Below are positions 55,415-64,000 of a stretch of DNA of 64,000 bases, piece by piece. The stretch's first letter is position 1; the number at the start of each line of letters is the position of its first letter. A program made the translations under genes and the position numbers. Under the pieces are notes generated by a model that was not told where the DNA came from, did not search any database, and saw only the letters and a list, made by a program, of their open reading frames with translations. The stretch lies in NCBI GenBank assembly GCA_032717465.1, contig CM064666.1, positions 21,161,732 to 21,225,731 on the forward strand, read 5' to 3'. Source of the DNA: Coenobita brevimanus (lineage: Eukaryota; Arthropoda; Malacostraca; Decapoda; Coenobitidae).

Positions 55415-57285
55415 AGTGCTGTCAACACATTGATAAAAGTCCTCAGTCCTGGATATACCTTGTTGTATTGTCTATAAATTGGTTCTCAAGGTAATGAATA
55501 GAGGTTCACCCAGTGCTGAGGATATACATCAACCACAGGCGTTAACGACGTCGCTAATGGTGTCAGACTTGGTGAAATGGAGTATAGGCAGCCACTTGGA
55601 TCTCAAGTGGACGCCGCAGCTACTTAGCTCACTCCAGGGTGCACAGCGCCACCACATGTAGGCTCCCCGTCGTGGCAAGGAAAGAACAGTGAAGGTTACT
55701 TGTGTAGGTGAAGATTATAACATTAGGAAAAGTCGAAATTAACATTATAACACGACGGAGAGAAAAGTGAAATGCCTAGTTTGCAAAAACTCTCTGGATA
55801 ACTATAAGGCACCGGTAATGATGGCATCATGGCACTTACTCATAAAACTATTTCCCATTAATATTTCCCTATGGACGACTACTACAACATCTGCCACCGG
55901 TTACTACAGTAGTGTTTTTACTGAAATGGTAAGATGCACATTTGTTTGCCTTCATGGCATAATAAAAACCAATTATCACTATTCTGATGGTGAATCATAT
56001 TTTCTTTCAAATGGCATAGAAATAGCTTCTGTGTACGCTAATAACAATATACATAGCTAAACTGGCTTACTGTCATCTCATTCTGTTTACATTGCTGATT
56101 CAAGGCTACTCCCACTTGATCCTCCAGCCAATAGGGGCAGTATTATGGATGACACTGGCCTAAAACCCATTCTAGCTAGCATCTAGGAGGCCTAGAAAAC
56201 TTAAACTGGTCTCGGCTGGTGTACCTAACAAAAATGCAGCTGTACTTCATCCACCTTCTCCCTCCCGGATGCCACCTGTGAAGAATGTTGGATTGCCATC
56301 TGTTTTCATCATACACCATCAGTGTCTGGCTGTGCCATACATGATTAATTATTAGTGTGAAATTATTGCCATGTATCAAGGCATAACTCCAGAAGAAATT
56401 GGTGGGTGCATTCTCTGATAATAGAAAAAGACGTGTGCAACACTTCATGCTCTTACCTGGCACAGGTAGCAGAAGGCACTGGGTTGGAAGCCAGACGTTC
56501 GTGAATTTTTTAGGATAAAATTGAAATTTCTATTATTGTGTGCTTTTGGAGATAACTGAACGAAATAAAACACTGCAACTTTGGCTAAATAATGCTGGAT
56601 GTTCGCTAAATAATGCTGGATGTTCAGTACTATACTGTAATAATGTTAAGTTTACAGGGTCGTACTCAATTTTGTTTCCAGGTGCGCAGTATCATGAGTC
56701 TTTGCCATAATTCAGCTTGATATCGACAGTTAAACTTTAATGCTGAAGACAGTCTGTCCTGTTTGACTTCGCAAGTGCATTTTATGTTGTGTTAAATACT
56801 AGACCTTATCATAATGATACGGTTCTATACATACCCTATGGTAAGTTATTCTACCAGTCCTGCCTTGGTGAGGCGTCATACCGTGTGTGTGCCAAAATTC
56901 TGGTAAGTTTCACCAGCGAAATACCATCTGTACATGATCAATGATGGAATTTTCCCTTGAAACAAGAGTTGGGGGAGATAACGACAGGACTTGCTGCTAT
57001 GCGTTACTTAAGGTACGGTCCCAGGCCTAGGGTAGCCTAGTTGTAATATATTTGTACGAGGAACAGGGCAATGCTACTGCTGAGAATCGGGATTTGCTGG
57101 TTAGACTGTGCTGGAGAAATCCCGATGATTCTCGTAGTTTGGCTACGTGTCAGAGTTGCCAGTTAGCCTGCTGTTTTTCAGCGAGTTATTTTGTTAGTTG
57201 TACAATAATTTTTGTGTTCCTTTCCTCTGTTTTATTAGTGATTGTTATATTATGTAATCTTATCTCTGTATGCTAAATAATTTAG
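55415..57285. other. no gene recognised
   Basis: Mixed AT-rich sequence upstream of the PARP-like gene as far as it can be followed. No exon with convincing splice sites and motif found. Confidence 0.4.
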
Positions 57286-57289
57286 TGTT

Positions 57290-57643
57290 ATGCTGTGTAA
57301 GAAAACTCTGGCATGTTTTGGATGTCTCTGATCTGGCAACTGTGGTAGCTGGAGTATACTTGAAGATTCGAGTCTAATGCAAGCTTATATAAGGATGGGG
57401 AAGTGACTAAAGCAGTTTCAGTCGGTTGTCAGTTCAGTCTGAGTGTAGTTCAGTGTCAGGCTGTTAGTTAAGTTTGTATATCTTTGTTAGTTGTGAAAAT
57501 CATGTTGTTGGCAAACATTAAGTGTAACTGCAGTTAGTGAAGATTGTATAGCTCCGGTATTTCTGAAAGCAGTGAAGGTGGCAAGTATTAAGTGTAATAT
57601 TTGGGAAATAAAAGACACTGAACTTAAGAAGCCAGTGTTTATC
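57290..57643 (+). repeat. possible solo LTR
   Basis: Begins tgttatgctg, has a TATA box (gcttatataagg, about 57382-57394), a run of t/g-rich sequence and an AATAAAA signal (about 57606), then ends near tctaca. This promoter-to-polyA spacing of about 220 bases is LTR-like. There is no partner copy, no target duplication and the borders are guesses. Confidence 0.3.
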
Positions 57644-58030
57644 TACAATGCCTGTGCTGCTGTGTTGTGCAGTCGTGGCCATAAATAATCACCTATCCTC
57701 CTGTACCCCGTGCCTCAGGCTGGCTCCCTTACGCGCGGCAAGTCACACTGGAGTACGAGGGCTGAGAGGGAGGGGCCAGAGTGAGAAGGGAAGGTGGGTG
57801 AGGGGACAAGCGATGGTGCTTAGGTGGAGTGAGGGAGGGGAGGGAGGGTAGGTAGGGGATGGAGAATGAAATGCGAAATTGTGGGCACATAATTTGTCTG
57901 TTTTATTTCATTCAGGGCATCATATAAAGGAGTTACTGTTCGGTAGATAAAGCTGCATGACACCTTGTATAGCGGCGTCAGATAACAAACTTAAGATAGG
58001 TGGTGATATCAAGGGCTGGCTCGTGAGAGT
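57644..58030. other. no gene recognised
   Basis: G-rich stretch (57755-57860). A 67-codon frame at 57648-57851 has no supporting motif. Confidence 0.35.
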
Positions 58031-58509
58031 ATACTGACGTCTATCTATCTATCTATATACCTAGGCTGCTTCCCCCAAGGAAAGGGAGGTAGCCGAGACA
58101 GGACGACACACTCCCCATTTACTCATCCATTCAAACACATTCATTCGCATCTTAGCCCCAAAGGGGAGAACGGACAGATCTTCACCGCATCACACCGCAC
58201 AAGGGTCAACTGCACAATGCAATCAGTGACATCCGCAGCAAGGCCCGACAGCAGAACTGGTTTACCCCTGCCACATCATAACAGACCCATCCCCTTACCC
58301 GCACCTGACCTGACAAGCTGATCAGACCAAATGCAGGAGAATATCCCCTCAGGGCTGCGTCATCACTTATTCATTCACAATTTCTCTCCATTTATATCTG
58401 TCACGCACAGCCACTCTTCCTTGCTCAACAGACATCCCTCTCGCATCCAGCGCTCTCTTCATACTGTCCATCCATCCTATTCGTGGTCTTCCTCTCAGCC
58501 TTACACCTC

Positions 58510-59358
58510 TCACATCAGATCTACTGTAGTTATCTTTTTCACCAATCGCTCATTATCCATTCTCTCCATATGCCCAAACCATCGCAACACCCTCTGCTCA
58601 ACTCTACCAGCCATCTCCCGAACAACTCCAGTTCTCCTTCGCACTTCATCATTTCGCACCCGATCCATACGCGTCACTCCACACACACTCCTCAGACACC
58701 TCATCTCCATTACATTCAAACTTTTCCTCTCTGCTACACCCATATTCCATGTTTCAGCCCCATAAAACGCAGTCGGTACCACAACACCCTCATACAACCT
58801 TCTCTTTACATCCATTCTAAGTGAACGACATTTAAACACTTTTTTCATTCCTCCCAGCACCTTTCCTACTTCATTTATTCTAAACTTCACTTCTGCATCT
58901 ATTCTTCCATCCACAGCAACATGTGACCCTAGATATTTAAAACAATCTACCTCCTCAAGCAACTCACCATTCAAAACTATATTCATCCCCCTACCATCTA
59001 TCAACCTCGTACACTTCATCACTTTACTCTTATTCTCATTTACTTTCAATTTCCTCCTTTCACACACCCTTCCAAACTCCTCTACCAACTGTCTCAATCT
59101 CTCCTCTGAATCAGTCACCAGTGCAGTATCATCTGCAAACAGCAGCTGCTTCAGATTCCACTCTCCACCATCAACATGCACCAGACTCAGACCTCCACCT
59201 AAAACTCTTGCATTCACCTCCCTTACAACACCATCCATGTAAATATTAAACAACCAAGGTGACATCACACATCCCTGTCGCAGCCCCACTCTCACAGGAA
59301 ACCAATCACTCACAGCATTTCCCACTCTTACACACGCTCTACTATTTACATAAAACAC
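58510..59358 (-). pseudogene. LINE B copy 2 ORF, RT core to C-terminus
   Basis: Continues the polyprotein after the frameshift: GLRQGCVMSPWLFNIYMDG, LLFADDTALV (catalytic), FKYLGSHVAVDGRID, TAFYGAETWNMGVAERKSLN, LRWFGHMERMDNERLVKK. A small insertion at about 58523-58527 (agatctactgtagttatc against agatctagttatc) ends the frame early; the RGRPRIGWMDS-type end follows out of frame. Confidence 0.85.
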
Positions 59359-61168
59359 TTTTCACCCCTTTTAGTAACCTACCATCAAGTCCATACAATC
59401 TTAAAACAGTCCACAAAGCCTCCCTATCAATTCTATCATACGCTTTCTCTAAATCCATAAATGCCCAAAACACATCCTTGCCTTTCGCTAAATACTTTTC
59501 ACACACTAGTCTCACAGCAAACACCTGATCAACGCATCCCCTCCCTCTCCTAAAGCCACACTGCTCATTACCAATCACTCCCTCTGTACCCTCTCTAACT
59601 CTCATAATTAACACTCTACCATACACCTTACCTACAACACTCAACAGACTTATACCCCTAAAGCTAGTACATTCATACTTATCACCCTTGCCTTTATACA
59701 ACGGGACCACACAAGCACTTGCCCAGTCAATTGGCACCATACCTTTCTCAAAGCACACATTCAACAATCTTACTAACCAGTCAACAACAGTCACTCCACC
59801 ATCCTTCAGGCATTCCACAGCACACCCATCCATACCGGCAGCTTTCCCTGTTTTCATCTTCTTTACTGCCTTCTCCACTTCCTCCTTCGTGATCAAAGAA
59901 TCGTTCAACTCTCCCAACACATTTATTCCTTGCACCCTTCCATCCGCCCCAATCTCAGCCACTCTTTCCTCCTCTACATTTAACAATCTTTCAAAATACT
60001 CTGCCCATCTCTTCCTTACTGCATCCATCTCAATTAACATCCTTCCATCCTCTGCTTTTACTTGTTCTTCCTTCCCAGACTCTCTCTTTCGCACCCTTTT
60101 CACCTCCTTCCAAAACATTTTCTTATTCTGTTGAAAATTCTCTGTCAGCCGCCTACCCCACCTCTCATCTGCTGCCACTTTAGCATCACGCACAGCCCTT
60201 CTCGCTCTATTCCTCTTCTCCTTATACCTTTCATATAACATCTCATCCTTCCTCTGCAGCCACACTTCATATGCACGTCTCTTCTCAGCCACAGCCATTC
60301 TTACTTCCAGGCACCACCATTCACTTCCTTTTCTTACACCACCACCCACACGTCTCACACCACACACCTCTTCTGCATGCCCCACCACAGCACTCTTAAA
60401 CAACTGCCATTCCTCCTCCACACTGCCATTTTCCTGATCTTTCAGTGCGTTCCACTCATCTTTCAATTTCTCCTGATACTCTATCTTTTTCTCTCTTTTA
60501 TCCAACTCACTGACTTTCAAAACCTCCCTGCCACACCTAACCCTCCTAGCTCTCACCCATCTCTTACCTACTCTTAACTTTCCCTCCACCAGGTAGTGGT
60601 CAGACATACCTCCACCCTCCCCTCTCAGAACTCTCACATCCAACAATCTTCCTATTACATTCCTAGACACAACCACATAGTCCATCAAAGCTCTATCAAC
60701 AACCCTTCCACCCTCCTGTCTCACCCATGTATACTTATAAATATCTTTCTTCTCAAACAGCGTATTCCCAATCACCATCTCTCGCTCAACACACATCGCT
60801 ATCATTCGTTCCCCATTTTCATTTCTTCTAGGCACACCATGCATACCAACTACGCCTTCAACTGCTACATTTCCCACTCCAGCATTCAAATCTCCCATCA
60901 TTACCACATTCACATTCGCTCCAAAACTCTGCAGACACTCATCAACATCATTCCAGAAAGACTCCCTCTCTTCTTCATCCTTTTCACTACCAGGCCCATA
61001 TGCACTCACAAACACCCACAACTCACGTTCAAATTTCGCTTTCACCCACATCAGTCTCGATGACACCTCCTTCCATTCAATCACACATTGCTGTACTTCC
61101 GGACTCACTAACAAGGCCACACCTTCTCTTGCCCTTCCTCTATCAACACCTGACAATCTTCCATTTAC
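59342..61168 (-). pseudogene. LINE B copy 2 ORF, endonuclease to mid RT
   Basis: About 608 codons without interruption. APE region: VNGRLSGVDRGRAREGVALL, VSAYGPGSE, MGDLNAGVGN (catalytic Asn-Ala pair; copy 1 has Arg for Gly), DRALMDYVVVSRN, SDHYLVEGK. Basic linker, then RT KAAGMDGCAVE, PLYKGKGDKYECTSFRGIS, CGFRRGRGCVDQVFA, AFMDLEKAYDRID. An extra base near 59355 (aaaacacttttcac against aaaaacttttcac in copy 1) shifts the frame just before the RT core. The first residues at 61169-61180 are flank, not LINE. Confidence 0.88.
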
Positions 61169-61233
61169 GTGACAGATCAAATATTAGTACAGAGCCATTG
61201 AGATTTTGTCGGCCCAGATCGTCAATGAGTGGA

Positions 61234-61711
61234 TAAGGCGACCAGAGTGCCGCCTTTAGGCAGGACAGTCCCGCTTTTTTTTTCAGTCTGTCCCGCTTTT
61301 TTAATTGTGACTAAAATGTCCTGCTTTTTGTTCATATTATCTCAAATGTCCCGCTTTTAGAAAATTACTATTATATTAGATATAACATCTTTTCTGAAAT
61401 TAAGCTGAACTAGTAAAATTATGTATAATCTAAACCAAGTGAAATACCAGATTGTTATATAAAATTTGTAATACTGACAGGTAACTTTGGTCAGCCAATT
61501 CACCGTACCGAACTGTATATTGGTCATTGAGGTTTGTTTGAGACGTTAATGTTTGATTAGCGCCCCAGGGTGAGGTGTTGCATAGCAGCCGTCGCTGTCA
61601 CTCGCATGTCACTGTATCTCTCTCTCTCTCCATATATATGCACACACACACACACACACACACACACGTGACAATGTCCCGCTTTTAGCTCCAATAAATA
61701 TGGTCACCTTA
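61234..61711. mobile_element. MITE with TAAGGYGACCA ends
   Basis: Left TAAGGCGACCAGAGTGCCGC; right in reverse complement TAAGGTGACCATATTTATTG. The motif gtcccgctttt recurs inside near both ends (61267-61303 and 61674-61686). Holds (CT)n and a (CA)n tract at 61640-61667. Superfamily uncertain; no clear target duplication. Confidence 0.6.
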
Positions 61712-61713
61712 CG

Positions 61714-61858
61714 CGTGGATGCCAGAGAACAAGACAACACAGGCCCGCCTCCTCCAGCTCACCAAAGACAAGTGGGAACTGTTCAAACAAAACCAGCAAA
61801 CCATCAACAACATTGTTTCTCTGGTGCCGCGACCCCTGCATGAGGTTTATAAGGAATG
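61714..61858 (+). other. exon-like coding fragment, unknown
   Basis: Plus frame reads WMPENKTTQARLLQLTKDKW, then ELFKQNQQTINNIVSLVP and HEVYKE before TGA at 61857. Amino acid composition looks protein-like and codons are unbiased, but it abuts a MITE on the left and I recognise no family. Could be a terminal exon or a TE gene scrap. Confidence 0.3.
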
Positions 61859-62130
61859 AGGCCACTGGACTGCTTACTAAGGTGTTTCTGGTTGCTTTGG
61901 CCTGACCCGTGTCGGTAGATATTGATAGATAAATTCTGGGACGGAGCGCCATTATCACGCACAGAGCTGGACAGATACTGACTGATGCGGGTCAGGGCAG
62001 GGGTGGGAGGGGCCCCCTCGGGGTTGGAGAAGGGAGGTGTGGGATGGCTGGCGTGAAAGAACTCGACAGCTACTCTTGTGTGAGACACTTTGCGCGCCGG
62101 GAAAACACTCGGTGTTCAAAATATTCACGA

Positions 62131-62208
62131 TCATTCCAGAATGACACCCACGGTTTGGTCCAGTTTTGTCAATATCATTCTGGAATGACACCCGCGGTTA
62201 AAGGGTTA
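62131..62208. repeat. 26-bp direct repeat next to a TTAA-type end
   Basis: The units at about 62130 and 62173 (atcattccagaatgacaccc and atcattctggaatgacaccc, then a/gcggtt) each contain a 10-bp palindrome (ATTCCAGAAT or ATTCTGGAAT). The second is followed by aaagggttaa, a TTAA-ended terminus like those of the TTAA MITEs here. The partner end was not found. Confidence 0.6.
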
Positions 62209-62209
62209 A

Positions 62210-62845
62210 ATAGCCATTTCATATAGAGATGTCATTAAATAATTATTGAACTGGCATGATGGTGACTGTATAGAGGGAGTGTATACTGCAAGGGTGATCG
62301 TATTTACTGTGGACAGCCATGTCAAAGTTGCATATAATATTAAGTTCCAAAAATTAATTACATGTAAGGGCAGAGGACGTTTCTTACACAAACATTGGCC
62401 CTTGCTTTGACTTGCGGCTCCCGCGGGCATATTTGCGCTCCGACACTCTAAAAATATTGGCCAAAAATCAGTTATTAGTCCTAGAATATTAAAATTAAAT
62501 ATGCATAATGCACATACCTTCAGCTTTCTCCTGGGATGTTTGTTGAGCCTTCGTCGAGTACCGTAGGACTTGTGGAGACCTCTGAATTTGGGTAACGGTC
62601 TCCACTTTACACTTCCCAACAACCCGTAATATGATTACCACAGCCTGATATTATCACTAGAAACACTATTCTATGATTCTCAAATAGTTTGGAATCCATA
62701 CTCAAAAAAAAAAAAAAAGTGAAAGAAATGAAAATTATGAGGGCGTATGACCTTCCCACTTCCAATCGTTCGCCGCTGGTGTTCTGTCATTTATTATTCA
62801 TAAAAGTACTTACAATTTCTATTTCTATTACTATATAACACATAT
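62210..62845. other. no gene recognised
   Basis: Has an A run at 62704-62718. A short minus-strand block (about 62524-62610) has an AAG|GTATGT donor-like end but no clear family. Confidence 0.35.
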
Positions 62846-62849
62846 ATGT

Positions 62850-64000
62850 CAGCAGCCTTTATCCATAAGTTTCCTTCAGTAATACTAGTTTATTGTCACT
62901 GTAGGCATTCAATATCTCTTTCAGTAAAATACGTTGCATTCACTTTCTCATCCTGTATACTAGCGTTGAGAGTGAATGTCACTTTCACCTTCTCTCATAA
63001 CTCATAGTATTCATACATGGTAGAGTGAATGATACTCGTATTCTTATAATACTACTCATTTACATTTCTATCTACATTGTTTTATTTACATTATTTACAT
63101 TTCTATTTTATTTACACTGTGTTAGGCAATGTCACTTGCAGTAACTTATAAAACTATTTTCCACTGTTCACTTATATTTACATTCATTGCTTTCACTTGC
63201 TGTATACACATTATTTACACATTATTTTCATTTCCACTTTCACTGTTTTACTCACCAGAAAGATCGTAGTCACTATCATTTGTCAGCCCTTCACCTCTTT
63301 CCACACGAGGTTTAGTAGGGGGTAGAGGTCACAGGGCCCTTTGCATGGGGCTAAAAAACAGCGGAATTTGACAGGCACGAATCTGACGTACTTTCACCTT
63401 GAAAGACGACAGTAAACTGATAGTGGTGGCCTCCTGCTGCCTGGCTAGGGTGAGTGCAATACTGCCAACTTCAGCCTTATGAGACCTGCTAATATATTGC
63501 AATGAAATGATTGGCAGAAAACCAAGACAATACATAATAAATTAGGTAGTTCCAGGTGAATGTAAATATCACTTAGGCTTCTCTCTTCCCTCCTTATATG
63601 TATATTTATTACGAGAATAGATTATACGGTATATTTCAAGGGGAAATAAACAGCGAAAATTACCAAACGAGTGTACGAGGTGTTGTCAGGTGATAATTAG
63701 CCAATTCTAGGTGTATGGCACTATCACTTATTTCTTTTTTGTATATATTATTTGGTATAAGAATAGGGCATAGGGCTTATTTCAATGGATGAAATCAGTG
63801 GAAAATTCCAAGGAAGATTTACTTAGTGAAGAATACAGTGTGGTGGTCTGCATTAATTAGGTAGTTCCAGGTGAATGTAAATATCATTTAGGCTTCTCCC
63901 TTCCTTTCTTATATTTATTTTTATTACGAAAATAGATTATACGGCATATTTCAAGTGGAAACAAACAGCGAAAATTAGCGAACAAGTGCACGTGAGATGC
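62850..64000 (+). repeat. unclassified dispersed repeat G, copy 2, with 150/305-bp internal tandem
   Basis: Inverted relative of 8560-9640. Inside, attaggtagttccaggtgaa ... cagcgaaaattaccaaacga (from 63540) recurs at 63843 (305 bases on). The interval from about 63700 is a diverged half-unit (ccaattctaggtgtatggca ... ataagaatagggcat). It runs off the window edge. Confidence 0.65.

Larger units (their letters stand above)
58035..61170 (-). mobile_element. LINE B copy 2, youngest copy, 5' truncated
   Basis: 3' tail (ATCT)n at 58037-58054, 3' UTR to about 58370, then one long polyprotein region. 5' truncation at about 61168 inside the endonuclease; non-homologous sequence follows. Very similar to 4669-7770. 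Confidence 0.9.

Noticed and set aside
62524..62610. Possible exon RPLPKFRGLHKSYGTRRRLN with GTATGT donor
   Set aside because: Several frames possible, no acceptor with a pyrimidine tract and no recognised family.
1..64000. CRISPR array, operon, phage or plasmid features
   Set aside because: No regular spaced repeats of that type; all tandem repeats are head to tail without spacers, and gene structure is intron-bearing.

Overview
The window is animal nuclear DNA with almost no intact host gene and very dense layers of transposable elements (TEs). The mix suggests an arthropod, most likely a decapod crustacean. It has several LINE families with GATA-type 3' tails, long (AT)n/(CA)n/(GA)n tracts, TTAA-flanked (piggyBac-type), hAT-type and pogo-type miniature elements, and a Tc1-like element with very long inverted arms. 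The decapod assignment is inference. There is no sign of bacterial, phage or organellar content.

Host gene. On the minus strand from about 51.5 kb down to 29.7 kb I can assemble a PARP12/ZC3HAV1-like mono-ADP-ribosyltransferase gene from phase-compatible exons. These are 51329-51506 (possible upstream exon), 47533-48980 (winged-helix-like start, five CCCH zinc fingers, WWE domains), 47175-47319 (end of WWE), 43789-43984 (start of the PARP catalytic domain) and 29726-29872 (catalytic LFHGT and YGKG-YF motifs). The last part of the catalytic domain was not found and probably lies beyond the low-coordinate edge. Its introns hold most of the TEs of the central region, including a 14-kb intron inside the catalytic domain.

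Layout. 1-2394: LINE A with an open ORF. 3.1-4.6 kb: Ty3/gypsy gag-protease remnant. 4.67-8.1 kb: LINE B copy 1. 8.56-9.64 kb: unclassified repeat G. 10.3-10.8 kb: LINE F scrap. 10.86-13.29 kb: old LINE B copy. 13.29-19.01 kb: deleted gypsy-type element with about 1-kb LTRs. 19.0-19.66 kb: 5' piece of LINE C. 20.37-26.68 kb: full-length RNase H-bearing LINE D with a perfect 14-bp target duplication. 27.4-29.0 kb: LINE E. 29.2-29.6 kb: tRNA-derived SINE between AT tracts. 30.76-41.13 kb: LINE C, split exactly at a TTAA by a 7.1-kb insertion. That insertion carries a 5.6-kb inverted-repeat structure with a Tc1-type transposase core. 41.5-47.0 kb: LINE scraps and a pogo-type MITE. 49.8-51.1 kb: pogo-type MITEs with nested LINE A. 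51.5-52.1 kb: GTG-rich repeat. 52.48-55.41 kb: hAT-type element holding another hAT MITE and LINE A copy 2. 58.0-61.2 kb: young LINE B copy. 61.2-62.2 kb: MITE pieces. 62.85-64.0 kb: second copy of repeat G, inverted relative to the first.

The window reads as a record of nested insertions, several with recoverable target duplications, around one immune-type host gene.
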